From Sutcliffiella halmapala (GTDB lineage: Bacteria > Bacillota > Bacilli > Bacillales > Bacillaceae_I), in assembly GCF_002019665.1 (NCBI RefSeq), contig NZ_KV917375.1:1677165-1741164 (forward strand): DNA of 64,000 nucleotides, read 5' to 3'. The notes under the pieces were generated by a model. It did not search any database. It saw only the letters and a program-made list of their open reading frames with translations, and had not been told where the DNA came from. A program made the position numbers and the translations under genes. This document shows positions 7,202-16,350 of the stretch, piece after piece (the stretch's first letter is position 1; the number at the start of each line of letters is the position of its first letter).

Positions 7202-8773
7202 ATGCAACGTAGACGGAATAAGAAGAAATTAATTGTTTTTTCACTTGTAATGATATCTATCATCGGATTGTTGACCTATTGGTTGGTAAGAAATGATGAC
7301 AATAATATAGCAAGTCCTACGACGAGTAAGGAAGATACGAAAGAGATACCCCCGGTGGATCAACCACCTGAGATTAGTGAAATCATGATTTCATCTATAG
7401 AAAGTGAAGGATCATCAGTAAGCGGCGACGTTTCATTGTCTGTCGAAGTGAAAGATGATAATGAAATCACTAAGGTAGAGTTTTATAGTAGTGATGGAGA
7501 TTATTTAATTGGTGAGGTAAAAGAGGAACCTTATACGATTAATTGGGCAACAGATCCATGGGTTCCAGATGGGGAGCAAGTGTTAAAAGTTGTCGTGTAT
7601 GATAGCTCAAATCAAACAACTGAGGTCTCCCAAAAAGTATTAGTAAACAACTTGCAAAATAAAGCGCAGCATGACTTTAAGTTGGTCGGTTATTATGCAG
7701 GTTGGGCCACTTATTCTGGCTATAATGTGAAAGACATTGATGCAAGTAAGCTGACACATCTTAATTATGCTTTTGCCAACATCTCAGCGGATGGCAAGCT
7801 AGAAGTAGGCGATCTGTGGGCAGATGTAGATAATCCATTTTCTGGGGATTCTGATTCGCAAGTAGTAAAAGGGAACTTCTATCAACTACAAAAGCTAAAG
7901 GAGGAGCATCCACACTTAAAAACGTTAATTTCAGTTGGTGGATGGACATGGTCCGATAAATTTTCGGATGTGGCTCTAACGGAAGAATCGAGAGCAATTT
8001 TTGCGGAAAGTGTTCGGCAGTTTCTTTTAAACTATGGTTTTGACGGGGTCGACTTAGATTGGGAATATCCAGTTAGCGGAGGAGCTCCTGGAAACAAGAA
8101 TCGCCCAGAGGATAAACAGAACTACACGCTTCTATTAAAAAAGATTCGCGAAACATTAGATGCCCAAAGTAAGAAGGATGGAAAGGAATATCTGCTAACG
8201 ATTGCGGCAGGAGCAAGTAAAAACCATGCTGCTAATATGGAATTAGGGATTCTTCATCAGTATGTCGATTATGTTCAGCTAATGACCTATGATATTCATG
8301 GAGAGTGGGATACCTTGTCTGGTTTTAATGCTCCATTACACGAAGATCCAACTAGTGGATTTGAGAGTGAATGGAGTGTTCAGGACGGGGTAGAAACATT
8401 CATAAAAAGTGGTGTTCCAGGAGATAAACTGGTAATGGGACTTCCCTTTTACGGTAGAGCCTTTAAGCAAGTCGATAATGAGAATAACGGCTTATACCAA
8501 TCCTTCTCAGGTGGGGGCTCCTCTCTCACCTATGCCAAAATTGACGCAGACTATATTGAGAAAAACGGATTTACGAGAAGCTGGGATGAGACTACCAAAG
8601 TGCCATTCCTCTTTGATGGTACAACCTTTATTAGCTATGATGATGTTGAATCGATTGGTTATAAAACTGCATTCATACAAGAAATGGGACTTGGTGGTGC
8701 TATGATGTGGGAGCTAAGTCAGGATCCGGATGAAGTGCTGTTAACGAAGATTTATCAAGAGTTGAAGAAATAG
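7202..8773 (+). CDS. GH18 chitinase, membrane-anchored or secreted
   Basis: 523 residues. Basic residues plus a hydrophobic segment (about 9-28) form an uncleaved signal anchor or signal peptide. A linker rich in P/E/S/T is followed by an Ig-like domain (about 55-150: 'SGDVSLSVEVKDDNEITKVEFYSSDGDYL') and then a GH18 TIM barrel (about 160-520). The chitinase signature SVGGWTWS and the DxxDxDxE motif FDGVDLDWEYP are intact; the predicted acid catalyst is Glu288. It would hydrolyse chitin or related GlcNAc polymers outside the cell. The ATG at 7202 follows an AGGAGGA site with a long gap of about 12 bases. It stands alone, with its own terminator. Confidence 0.9.
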   Translation: MQRRRNKKKLIVFSLVMISIIGLLTYWLVRNDDNNIASPTTSKEDTKEIPPVDQPPEISEIMISSIESEGSSVSGDVSLSVEVKDDNEITKVEFYSSDGDYLIGEVKEEPYTINWATDPWVPDGEQVLKVVVYDSSNQTTEVSQKVLVNNLQNKAQHDFKLVGYYAGWATYSGYNVKDIDASKLTHLNYAFANISADGKLEVGDLWADVDNPFSGDSDSQVVKGNFYQLQKLKEEHPHLKTLISVGGWTWSDKFSDVALTEESRAIFAESVRQFLLNYGFDGVDLDWEYPVSGGAPGNKNRPEDKQNYTLLLKKIRETLDAQSKKDGKEYLLTIAAGASKNHAANMELGILHQYVDYVQLMTYDIHGEWDTLSGFNAPLHEDPTSGFESEWSVQDGVETFIKSGVPGDKLVMGLPFYGRAFKQVDNENNGLYQSFSGGGSSLTYAKIDADYIEKNGFTRSWDETTKVPFLFDGTTFISYDDVESIGYKTAFIQEMGLGGAMMWELSQDPDEVLLTKIYQELKK

Positions 8774-8786
8774 ACGAAAATAAAAA

Positions 8787-8823
8787 TGAGCGTTCAGGTC
8801 TCGGCTTGAACGCTCAATTTTTA
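8787..8823 (+). terminator. Chitinase terminator
   Basis: TGAGCGTTCA (8787-8796) pairs with TGAACGCTCA (8807-8816), followed by ATTTTTAT. Confidence 0.9.
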
Positions 8824-8973
8824 TATTTCAGATTAAAGTACAAAAGTTTCATGAATCATGCTTTCTATAATTAGTATAGCATAGGGAAAAAATGATTATT
8901 AGTCTATTAATTTTGCTAGTGGTAGCTTAAACTGTAAAAATCATACTGGAAAATTAGAAAGTGAGTAGATGTT

Positions 8974-9412
8974 ATGAAAGTAGGAACTGCGAGAGCGATA
9001 GCTTTGGAATGGGTAAAGGAGTATGCAAGTCGAGAAGTGTGGTTTCATGGCGCATATTTCAGCGGTTCGACCAGTGAAAAAGCCGAGGACGAAGAATTAC
9101 CGGTAAGCTCTGATGTGGATATGTCCTATAGCTATCGATGGTAGTCGACAATTGATACGGTCCGGCGATCATCGTGAAGCAATCTTCTGGATAGTGGCCA
9201 CCTTTGCCCGCTGCCATACTATATTATCAGCAGATGCTCCAATAGAATTGCAACAGGGACTATACCCAGCTTTTGAAGAAATCGTTTCTGATCTTGGCAT
9301 AAACTCTAGCGAAGACATTCCTCGCCGAGCGACAGACGCACTGAAATTCCTGCCAAGGCTTTGGGAGACGACAGAGGCTATTTTATTAAAAAATAGCAGA
9401 ATCAATCCATAG
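8974..9412 (+). pseudogene. Nucleotidyltransferase-like gene with internal deletion
   Basis: From ATG 8974 the frame encodes a typical nucleotidyltransferase N-terminus (FHGAYFSGSTSEKAEDEELPVSSDVDM) with a GS...DxD-like site and stops soon after. The +1 frame from about 9113 encodes what looks like the distal part of the same kind of protein (PIAIDGSRQLIRSGDHREAIFWIVATFARCHTIL...LPRLWETTEAILLKNSRI). The two parts meet near 9120 with a frame change and without the central region expected from proteins of about 280 residues in this family (size from memory). I read this as a gene that lost roughly 150 codons and is no longer functional. Confidence 0.6.
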
Positions 9413-9644
9413 CTTCCCCGTAAATAACAGCTAAATCAGAGAGTTAGCCACTCTGACGGAAAGCAACAGCCGCATTATAAAAAAGGAAAAATATCTATTG
9501 CTGTTGAAGTTATGTAAAAACGTTTTTTTGGTCCCCACCGATTATTATCCTAAATACGCAAAGCATCCGATTACTTCCGAAGCCTAGGTAATTGGTTAAT
9601 ATATCTCAAGTAAAGGCATTAAATTAGAAAGTAGATGAATTAAT
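9413..9644. other. Intergenic stretch with no recognised element
   Basis: About 230 bases between the nucleotidyltransferase remnant and the deformylase gene. I see no ORF with a ribosome site, no strong hairpin and no clear promoter. Confidence 0.5.
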
Positions 9645-10226
9645 ATGAGTAAATTCGATTCCAATTATATGATTACCATGAAAGATATCGTAAAAGAAGG
9701 TGCCCAAATTTTACGAAAAACAACGACAGAAGTGCAAATTCCAATTTCAGCAGAAGTAAGGGAAGAGCTACTTTGTATGCTACAATACTTAAAAAATAGC
9801 CAGGACCCTACTATCTCCAAAAAATTTAAGCTGCGTCCTGGTTCTGGATTATCCGCCAATCAAATTGGACTTGATAAACAGATGTTTGCTGTCTTATTTA
9901 ATGATGAAAAAGATCAAGATTACGAATTTATGCTAATTAATCCAAAAATAATTAGCCATTCTATAAATATGATTTATCTTCCTGAAGGAGAAGGTTGCTT
10001 GTCCGTGAATAGAGCAGTAAACGGCATCGTTCCAAGATATGAAAGAATCAAAGTAAAAGCGTATAATATTGCTGGAAAAGAAGTCATCCTGTCCTTCAAA
10101 GGCTATGGCTCAATTGTCATGCAACATGAAATCGATCATCTAAATGGCATTATGTTCTATGATCGAATTAATAAGAAAAATCCATATAAGCTACCGGACA
10201 ATGTTGTTATAGAAAGCCTATATTAA
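9645..10226 (+). CDS. def: Peptide deformylase
   Basis: 193 residues. The enzyme removes the formyl group from the N-terminal methionine of new proteins. All three family motifs are present: GSGLSANQIG (motif 1, about residues 66-75, with N in place of the usual P), EGCLSV (motif 2) and HEIDHLNG (motif 3); His161, Glu162 and His165 with the motif-2 Cys bind the metal. Length and insertions fit the Gram-positive type 2 class (B. subtilis DefB-like). The ribosome site before ATG 9645 is weak; internal ATGs at 9669/9678 match the usual family start (MITM) but have no better site. The stop overlaps a tiny leftward ORF. Confidence 0.9.
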   Translation: MSKFDSNYMITMKDIVKEGAQILRKTTTEVQIPISAEVREELLCMLQYLKNSQDPTISKKFKLRPGSGLSANQIGLDKQMFAVLFNDEKDQDYEFMLINPKIISHSINMIYLPEGEGCLSVNRAVNGIVPRYERIKVKAYNIAGKEVILSFKGYGSIVMQHEIDHLNGIMFYDRINKKNPYKLPDNVVIESLY

Positions 10227-10321
10227 TGGCGTTTCTTTTCATATTTCAAGGCAAAAGCAGCACTAGCTATGATAGTGGCACACATGAAAAGGATACTACC
10301 GATTCCCATAAGTATATTCAT
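10223..10321 (-). CDS. 32-residue putative membrane peptide
   Basis: A leftward ORF starting at ATG 10319-10321, with a strong AAGGAGGG site eight bases upstream. The product is one hydrophobic helix (ILMGIGSILFMCATIIASAAFAL) followed by a basic tail (KYEKKRH). Its stop codon overlaps the stop of def, so the genes converge and share bases. No family recognised. The strong ribosome site and the clean transmembrane-plus-basic-tail layout are the only support. Confidence 0.5.
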   Translation of the reverse strand: MNILMGIGSILFMCATIIASAAFALKYEKKRH

Positions 10322-10355
10322 TATTTCATCCCTCCTTATTCGTAATGGTAAAGTA

Positions 10356-10369
10356 TGAAACGCGTTTCA
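10356..10369. promoter_or_regulatory. Palindromic operator, probably for the LacI-type regulator
   Basis: TGAAACGCGTTTCA is a perfect 14-base palindrome 36 bases before the regulator start. Its size and TGAAA/TTTCA ends match LacI-family operators; the centre is GC instead of the CG of CcpA cre sites. Autoregulation is the likely role. Confidence 0.6.
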
Positions 10370-10404
10370 GAGCAAGGGAAAGTTTGCAGAAAAGGTGATT
10401 TTTT

Positions 10405-11367
10405 TTGGCAAATATAAAAGATATCGCAAAAATAGCTGGGGTTTCCGTATCGACTGTTTCTCGGGTGATAAACAATCATCCCTATGTCAAAGAGGAAAAA
10501 AAGCAAGCAGTATTAGAAGCAATAGAGAAAACAAACTATCAGCAAAATATCAATGCTATACATTTAAGTAAAGGAAAAACATTTCTCATAGGGGTAGTTG
10601 TTCCCTTTAACAATCATCCTTATTTCGGATTATTAATCGAAGGAATTGCAAAAGAAGCAATGACTCATCATTATAAATTAGTTCTCTTTCAAACGAATTA
10701 CGAGGAAGAAAAAGAGCTAGAAGCATTAAATATGTTAAAGCATAAACAAATTGATGCTTTGATCATTTGTTCAAGAAAATGCAGTTGGGGTATAATCGAA
10801 GAATTTGTGTCCTATGGCAACGTTGTTGTGTGCGAGGATTCAAAAAGGAGCAAAATTTCTTCTACCTATATTAATCACTATGAGAGCTTTATGAAAGCAT
10901 TAGAGTATTTACATAAAAAAGGTCATCGGAAAATTGGATATTGCATCGGAAGACGAGAGAGTGGCAATAGTAATCAGCGAAATATAGCATATAGGGATTT
11001 CCTCTTTAAAATGAATGAAACCTATAATTCCTCCTATATCTTCCATGAGTGCTACAATCTTGAAGACGGGAAACGAGTGGTGGATCAATTAAGTGAGATG
11101 CCAAACCGACCAACCGCATTGTTAGTAACAAGCGACCAAGTAGCGGCTGGCATTATAACTTGTAGCAAGGAACAAAACCTAGCTATACCAGATGACCTTG
11201 CTATTATGGGCTTTGATAATCAACCAATTGCCAAAATCATGAATATCACGACATTGGAGATTCCGTTAGTAGAAATGGGAAGGAAGCTGTTTCTTCAGGC
11301 TATGGAGCATGGAACTATTTCTCATGAAGAGATTACAGTGAAATTAATGGAAAGAGCCTCAGTTTAG
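10405..11367 (+). CDS. LacI/GalR-family transcriptional regulator
   Basis: 320 residues. The N-terminal HTH is typical (MANIKDIAKIAGVSVSTVSRVINNHPYVKEEKK), followed by the hinge and a periplasmic-binding-like effector domain (about 60-320), including the family 'GHRKIGYCIG' and 'MGFDNQPIAKIMNITTLEIP' segments. The start is TTG at 10405, seven bases after AAGGTG. No sugar genes are adjacent, so the regulated pathway cannot be read from context; the palindrome upstream suggests autoregulation. Resemblance to B. subtilis DegA/MsmR-type proteins is general only. Confidence 0.88.
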   Translation: MANIKDIAKIAGVSVSTVSRVINNHPYVKEEKKQAVLEAIEKTNYQQNINAIHLSKGKTFLIGVVVPFNNHPYFGLLIEGIAKEAMTHHYKLVLFQTNYEEEKELEALNMLKHKQIDALIICSRKCSWGIIEEFVSYGNVVVCEDSKRSKISSTYINHYESFMKALEYLHKKGHRKIGYCIGRRESGNSNQRNIAYRDFLFKMNETYNSSYIFHECYNLEDGKRVVDQLSEMPNRPTALLVTSDQVAAGIITCSKEQNLAIPDDLAIMGFDNQPIAKIMNITTLEIPLVEMGRKLFLQAMEHGTISHEEITVKLMERASV

Positions 11368-11468
11368 AGAAACAAAGCAGATAGGGTTATCCTTGTTTTT
11401 CAAAAAAGAAGGAAGAAGTACGAGTCCCTTTCAAGAAGGTGAAAAACCAAGTTAATTTAAAATTAAGG

Positions 11469-11503
11469 AAAAGTCGCTCTCTATATGGGATCGACTTTTT
11501 TAG
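11469..11503 (+). terminator. Terminator after the LacI-type gene
   Basis: AAAAGTCG (11469-11476) pairs with CGACTTTT (11492-11499), with a T-run extending the stem. Confidence 0.8.
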
Positions 11504-11565
11504 TTTGGAAGTTTCGTTTACCAACACAATTACAAAAATAGAATTGTATGAAAATTTTAATATTT

Positions 11566-11613
11566 TTTACATTAATGATAGAAATTCCTTAACAAATTTA
11601 CAAACTCTTTACA
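11566..11613 (+). promoter_or_regulatory. Pho box upstream of pstS
   Basis: PhoP of Bacillus binds TT(A/T/C)ACA repeats spaced about 11 bases apart. TTTACA occurs at 11597 and 11608, exactly 11 apart, with further copies at 11566 (TTTACA) and 11589 (TTAACA). A TATAGT at 11645-11650 may be the -10. Phosphate-starvation induction of the pst operon by PhoPR is the expected result. Confidence 0.75.
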
Positions 11614-11714
11614 TTGTATTAATAAATGATTAATTAAGAATGGTTATAGTGGGTAATGTAGAGAATAAGTAAACAAATAATTGCCGAAAGATTGATGATC
11701 TTGGAGGTTACAGT

Positions 11715-12554
11715 ATGGGATTTATGAATAAAAAATCGTTATTATTGATATTTATTTTTGCAGCAGTTCTGACAGCATGTGGTAAACCGAATGATGGAAC
11801 AGGAACCTCGAGCGGCGGTAGAGAAACAATCTCGATTTCTGGTTCTACTTCTGTAGGGCCGTTAGTTGAAAAGCTAGCGGATAAATATAAGCAGAAAAAG
11901 GCCAATGTAAATATAGAGGTAAATCAAATCGGGTCTTCTGCTGGTATTACGAATGCAACAAGTGGTGTATCGCAAATCGGAATGTCCTCGCGTGAATTAA
12001 AGGATGGAGAAAAGGCGAATGGCTTAGTGGAAACAATTGTTGCTTACGATGGAATTGTTGTTGTCACCCATCCGAGCAATAAAGTAAAAGACTTGACGAT
12101 GGAGGAAGTGAAACTGGTTTTTACCGGGGAAATCAGAAACTGGAATGAACTTGGTGGGAATGATATGGAGATTGTTGTTGTTTCACGTGAAGACGGATCA
12201 GGTTCACGGGATGCCTTTCAGGAAATTGTCGGGTATTCTTCTGGAGAATTGATTAGAGAAGCAATTGTTGCGAGTGGCAATGGAAATATTAAGACGACCG
12301 TAGCAATGAATAAACATGCAATTGGATTTGTTTCTTTTGAATATATTGATGAGTCGATTTCAACATTGAAAATTAATGGCGTGGAGGCTACTGCAGAAAA
12401 CGTGCTCCAGCAAAATTACAGCTTGTCACGGCCCTTCTTATTTGTCCATAAAGAAGAAAATTTCACTGAAGCCGGACAGCAATTCATTGATTATATCTTA
12501 AGTCCGGACGGACAGGCTATTGTTTCAGAGGCCGGAGCGATCCCGGTGAAATAG
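11715..12554 (+). CDS. pstS: Phosphate ABC transporter substrate-binding lipoprotein
   Basis: 279 residues. The N-terminal signal ends in a lipobox (AVLTAC), so the protein is anchored outside the membrane. The phosphate-binding segments are intact: SGSTSVGPLV near residue 42, 'GSSAGITNATSGVSQIGMSSRELK', and SREDGSGSRDAF near 160. It delivers phosphate to PstCA. GGAGG lies eight bases before the ATG, and the gene follows a Pho box. It opens the pstS-C-A-B-phoU operon, with only short gaps after it. Confidence 0.95.
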   Translation: MGFMNKKSLLLIFIFAAVLTACGKPNDGTGTSSGGRETISISGSTSVGPLVEKLADKYKQKKANVNIEVNQIGSSAGITNATSGVSQIGMSSRELKDGEKANGLVETIVAYDGIVVVTHPSNKVKDLTMEEVKLVFTGEIRNWNELGGNDMEIVVVSREDGSGSRDAFQEIVGYSSGELIREAIVASGNGNIKTTVAMNKHAIGFVSFEYIDESISTLKINGVEATAENVLQQNYSLSRPFLFVHKEENFTEAGQQFIDYILSPDGQAIVSEAGAIPVK

Positions 12555-12603
12555 TAACGGGAAATTAACATCCTATGTAAATGTGATCTTGGAGGAATGT
12601 AGT

Positions 12604-13518
12604 ATGCCAAGCCCAACGAGCGAAGAGCAGATTGTAAAATTAGGGAAATCTAATAAAAGAAAATATATGATGGAGAAGCTGTCGGAAAGAATCTTTCTGA
12701 TTTGTGCGCTTCTTTCTGTAGTAAGTTTATTGTTAATCGTCGGATTCGTATTTTATAAAGGTTCCCACCCATTTGTGGCAGAAGGATATAGCTTTATCGA
12801 TTTTCTTTTTGGAATGGATTGGGTGCCGAGTGAAGATAAATTTGGCGTTCTACCTATGATTGCCGCTTCCATATTTGCAACTTTAGGAGCATTAATTATC
12901 GGTGTACCGATTGGGCTATTTACAGCCATCTTTTTAGCAGAAATTGCGCCTAAAAGCGCTGCTAGATTGATTTCACCTGCAGTACAGCTATTAGCAGGTA
13001 TTCCATCTATATTATATGGAGTATTTGGACTTGCGATTATTGTTCCGTTTTTACAAAATAATTTAGGTTTAGCAAAAGGACAAAGCTTATTAGCAGTTAT
13101 TCTTGTACTTGCTATTATGATGCTGCCGACGGTCGTTACCGTAGCCGAAACCGCAATCCGTGCAGTTCCGAGAACGTATCGGGAAGGGTCTCTTGCACTT
13201 GGAGCTTCAGAAGTAGGCACAATCTTTAAAGTAGTGGTGCCAGCAGCCAAGTCGGGCATTATGGCAGCAATTGTACTCGGATTAGGTAGAGCAATTGGAG
13301 AAACGATGGCTGTTATATTGGTAGCAGGAAACAGTTTAGTCTTACCGACCAGCTTAACAGACAGCGTGCGTCCGCTGACAACAAATATAGCACTAGAAAT
13401 GGGTTACGCTTTCGGGACGCACCAAGATATGTTATTTGCGACTGGTATCGTGTTGTTCTCCTTTATTTTATTGTTGAATTTTGTACTGGCAAAAATCGCT
13501 TCGAAGGGTGGCAATTAA
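12604..13518 (+). CDS. pstC: Phosphate ABC transporter permease PstC
   Basis: 304 residues, six membrane segments, with the ABC-permease coupling (EAA) loop '[29 protein letters not shown]'. ATG 12604 is chosen because GGAGG at 12590-12594 precedes it; an in-frame GTG at 12583 lies before that site. It forms the phosphate channel with PstA, whose TTG start follows one base after this stop codon. Confidence 0.95.
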   Translation: MPSPTSEEQIVKLGKSNKRKYMMEKLSERIFLICALLSVVSLLLIVGFVFYKGSHPFVAEGYSFIDFLFGMDWVPSEDKFGVLPMIAASIFATLGALIIGVPIGLFTAIFLAEIAPKSAARLISPAVQLLAGIPSILYGVFGLAIIVPFLQNNLGLAKGQSLLAVILVLAIMMLPTVVTVAETAIRAVPRTYREGSLALGASEVGTIFKVVVPAAKSGIMAAIVLGLGRAIGETMAVILVAGNSLVLPTSLTDSVRPLTTNIALEMGYAFGTHQDMLFATGIVLFSFILLLNFVLAKIASKGGN

Positions 13519-13519
13519 G

Positions 13520-14344
13520 TTGAGAAAGTTTAAAGATCAATTAATGCGTGGATTGCTGTGGTTTTCAGCTTTTCTAACAGTTGCCGTTCTCGTGATTATT
13601 GTTGGGTATATTTTTTATAAAGGTTATCGTTTAATCAATCTTGAGTTTATCTTCGGGGATTATTCACCAACAGGAGGCGGTGGTATATGGCCAATGATTA
13701 TCACGACCATATACACGATTCTCATATCATTGTTAATTGCAACACCTATTGGAATATTGGCGGCAGTTTATTTGCAGGAATATGCAAAGCAAGGCCGAAT
13801 GGTTAGAATGATCCGTTATGCGACGGAAAGTTTAACTGGAATTCCTTCCATTATTTACGGATTATTTGGAGCGGTATTTTTTGTAACGACATTGAAATTA
13901 GGCATGTCTATCATCGCTGCCTCGCTAACATTAACAATCATTGTATTGCCTGTTATTATTCGTACAACGGAGGAAGCGTTAAAAACGGTTCCGAATACGT
14001 ATCGAGAAGGATCACTTGCTTTGGGGACAACGAAGCTACAAACTTTATATAAAATAATTTTACCGAGCGCAATGCCGGGTATATTATCAGGGATTATACT
14101 TTCTATTGGGAGAATTGTCGGTGAGTCGGCTGCAATTTTCTTAACAGCGGGTACAGTGGCTGCCATGCCGGAAAGCATTTTCTCATCAGCTAGAACATTA
14201 TCCGTGCATTCTTTTCTTGTTACACAGGAGTCAGGAGATATTGAACTGGCCTCTGCAGTCGGAATTGTGTTAATTGTCATTATATTGGTGCTGAACCTTT
14301 CGGCAACGTTTATCTCCAAGAAATTGAATAAAGCTGATTATTAA
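13520..14344 (+). CDS. pstA: Phosphate ABC transporter permease PstA
   Basis: 274 residues, six membrane segments, with the EAA loop '[29 protein letters not shown]'. The start is TTG 13520, with AAGGGTGG about nine bases upstream, directly after the pstC stop; earlier in-frame codons lie inside pstC. Partner of PstC in the membrane. The glycine-rich loop '[12 protein letters not shown]' after the first span is typical of PstA. Confidence 0.95.
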   Translation: MRKFKDQLMRGLLWFSAFLTVAVLVIIVGYIFYKGYRLINLEFIFGDYSPTGGGGIWPMIITTIYTILISLLIATPIGILAAVYLQEYAKQGRMVRMIRYATESLTGIPSIIYGLFGAVFFVTTLKLGMSIIAASLTLTIIVLPVIIRTTEEALKTVPNTYREGSLALGTTKLQTLYKIILPSAMPGILSGIILSIGRIVGESAAIFLTAGTVAAMPESIFSSARTLSVHSFLVTQESGDIELASAVGIVLIVIILVLNLSATFISKKLNKADY

Positions 14345-14358
14345 ATGAGGTGGATTTA

Positions 14359-15168
14359 ATGAGTGCAACAGTAGTGGAGCGTAATAAGGAAGCAAGGAAA
14401 AGAATAGTTTCAGATAAAGCGGCTAAAATCAGTGTAAAAGATCTGAATTTATATTATGGGGAGAAACAAGCACTATACAGTATTGAATTGGATATTCAGG
14501 AAAAAGAAGTTACTGCTTTAATTGGTCCTTCTGGTTGCGGGAAATCAACATTTTTACGAACGCTGAATCGCATGAATGATTTAATAGACGGGGTAAAAAT
14601 TAGCGGAGATATCGTGATTGATAATGAAAATATATATAAATCCAATGATGTCATCAAGTTGCGGACGAAGGTAGGAATGGTATTCCAAAAGCCTAATTTA
14701 TTTCCGATGAGTATTTACGATAATGTAGCATATGGACCTCGTATGCAGGGGATAAAAAGTAAGAAAGAATTGAATAGAATTGTGGAAGAGAGCCTAAGAG
14801 GCGCAGCCATCTGGGACGAAGTGAAAGATCGCTTGAAAACGTCGGCGCTAGGATTGTCAGGTGGGCAGCAACAGCGTGTCTGTATTGCACGTGCAATTGC
14901 AATGAAGCCCGAGATTATTTTAATGGATGAACCAACATCTGCATTAGACCCAATCTCCACGTTAAAAGTAGAAGAATTGATTGCGCAAATGAAAAAAGAT
15001 TATACAATAGTAATTGTAACCCATAACATGCAGCAAGCAGCACGTGTGTCAGATAAGACTGCGTTTTTCCTAAGCGGTGAAGTGATTGAGTATGATGAAA
15101 CAAACACAATCTTCTCCATGCCAAAAGATCAGAGAACAGAAGATTATGTAACTGGCCGATTCGGCTAA
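14359..15168 (+). CDS. pstB: Phosphate ABC transporter ATP-binding protein PstB
   Basis: 269 residues. Walker [10 protein letters not shown], the PstB-typical '[10 protein letters not shown]', Q-loop '[17 protein letters not shown]', signature LSGGQQQR and Walker [13 protein letters not shown] are all present. It powers phosphate uptake through PstCA. ATG 14359 is used, with GAGGTGG six bases upstream; the GTG at 14350 lies inside that site. A PhoU gene follows after 17 bases. Confidence 0.95.
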   Translation: MSATVVERNKEARKRIVSDKAAKISVKDLNLYYGEKQALYSIELDIQEKEVTALIGPSGCGKSTFLRTLNRMNDLIDGVKISGDIVIDNENIYKSNDVIKLRTKVGMVFQKPNLFPMSIYDNVAYGPRMQGIKSKKELNRIVEESLRGAAIWDEVKDRLKTSALGLSGGQQQRVCIARAIAMKPEIILMDEPTSALDPISTLKVEELIAQMKKDYTIVIVTHNMQQAARVSDKTAFFLSGEVIEYDETNTIFSMPKDQRTEDYVTGRFG

Positions 15169-15185
15169 AACGAGGGGTGAGGGAA

Positions 15186-15845
15186 ATGGTCGTTCGCGAA
15201 AATTTTGAGAATAATTTACAAGAATTGCAAAACAAAATGACGGAAATGAATGAACTTACTATTGCTGCATTTGAAAAAGCTTTTTCAGCTTTCAAAGCTC
15301 AGGATGTCGAACTTGCGTTAAAAGTAATGGAAGAAGATACAGTGATTGACAATTTGGAAAATGAAATAAACCAATTTGTCGTTTGGCTAATGGTAAAAGA
15401 GCAACCTGTTGCAAGAGATTTACGCAGAATTATCGGCGCTTTGAAAATTTCATCCGATATTGAGCGAATTGCTGATTTTGCTGTAAACATCGCTAAATCA
15501 ACAATAAAAATTGGACAAATCAATTCATTACTCAATATAACAAACTTGGAGCAAATGAAAGAAGTTTCCATCAATATGTTAAATATGGCGGTAACTTCCT
15601 TTATCGATGAAAACATTATGCTTGCGAAAGAAGTTGCTGAGTTAGATGATCAGGTAGATAATTATTACAGTGAAACATATAAAAGCATTACCGGCTACTT
15701 GAGAGAACATCCGGAAGAAACAAACCAGTTAGTGCAGTTATTATTCATTAACCGTTACCTCGAACGGACGGCTGATCATATTACGAACATCGCAGAAAGT
15801 GCTGCCTACTTAATAAAAGGGCGGATATATGATTTTAACACATAA
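15186..15845 (+). CDS. phoU: Phosphate signalling protein PhoU
   Basis: 219 residues in two similar three-helix bundles with the conserved metal-binding type segments 'ERIADFAVNIAKS' and 'ERTADHITNIAESAAYL'. It links the Pst transporter state to phosphate signalling and restrains uptake. ATG 15186 follows GAGGGGTGAGGG; the GTG at 15177 lies inside that site. Last gene of the pst operon; a terminator follows within 20 bases. Confidence 0.93.
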   Translation: MVVRENFENNLQELQNKMTEMNELTIAAFEKAFSAFKAQDVELALKVMEEDTVIDNLENEINQFVVWLMVKEQPVARDLRRIIGALKISSDIERIADFAVNIAKSTIKIGQINSLLNITNLEQMKEVSINMLNMAVTSFIDENIMLAKEVAELDDQVDNYYSETYKSITGYLREHPEETNQLVQLLFINRYLERTADHITNIAESAAYLIKGRIYDFNT

Positions 15846-15862
15846 AAAAGAAGCATATTTTT

Positions 15863-15895
15863 GAAGCTGCTGAATCAAATCGGCAGCTTTTTTGT
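15863..15895 (+). terminator. pst operon terminator
   Basis: AAGCTGC (15864-15870) pairs with GCAGCTT (15883-15889), followed by TTTTTTG. Confidence 0.9.
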
Positions 15896-15952
15896 ATTGG
15901 TGGGAAACTAATTGGTTTTGTATAATGGATAATACAGAAGGGGGAATTAACT

Positions 15953-16255
15953 ATGACAACTTCAAAGAAACGTTTGAAAATTTGTGACAAAGGACATGAA
16001 TTTTATAAAAGTAGTGATTGTCCAAGCTGTCCGACTTGTGAGAAAGAACGTAAACGGGAAAGCGGATTTCTTTCAAAGCTCTCTTCACCTGCAAGAGGTG
16101 CTTTGGAACATGAGGGAATTACTACCTTGCAAAAACTATCAGAGTATACCGAAAAGGAGATTTTAAAAATTCATGGTATCGGTCCGGCATCGTTACCAAC
16201 ACTAAGAGCTTCTTTAGAGGAGGAAGGACTATCATTTAAAATGAAAGTTAAATAA
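15953..16255 (+). CDS. Zn-ribbon/RNA polymerase alpha-CTD-like small protein
   Basis: 100 residues. The N-terminal half has a cysteine-rich segment (CDKGHEF...CPSCPTC) that may bind zinc. The C-terminal half (about 45-95) has the two helix-hairpin-helix motifs of the RNA polymerase alpha C-terminal domain ('SSPARGALEHEGITTLQKLSEYTEKEILKIHGIGPASLPTL'). Such proteins are often annotated as RNA polymerase alpha CTD-like; a nucleic-acid-binding role is likely but no function is known. GAAGGGGG precedes the ATG. Single gene with a downstream hairpin. Confidence 0.8.
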   Translation: MTTSKKRLKICDKGHEFYKSSDCPSCPTCEKERKRESGFLSKLSSPARGALEHEGITTLQKLSEYTEKEILKIHGIGPASLPTLRASLEEEGLSFKMKVK

Positions 16256-16278
16256 AAAGCTGATGATTTGCTGACTTG

Positions 16279-16312
16279 GGACACTTTATTTCTCTCAATA
16301 GAGTGTCCTGTT
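16279..16312 (+). terminator. Terminator after the alpha-CTD-like gene
   Basis: GGACACT (16279-16285) pairs with AGTGTCC (16302-16308), followed by a short T-rich tail. Moderate strength. Confidence 0.6.
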
Positions 16313-16350
16313 AAATTTTGTAGGCTTTGTTACATAGCCCTCTCCATACA

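Noticed and set aside
11439..11633. A 64-codon rightward frame between the LacI-type gene and pstS
   Set aside because: It runs through the terminator at 11469-11503 and the Pho box; no ribosome site.
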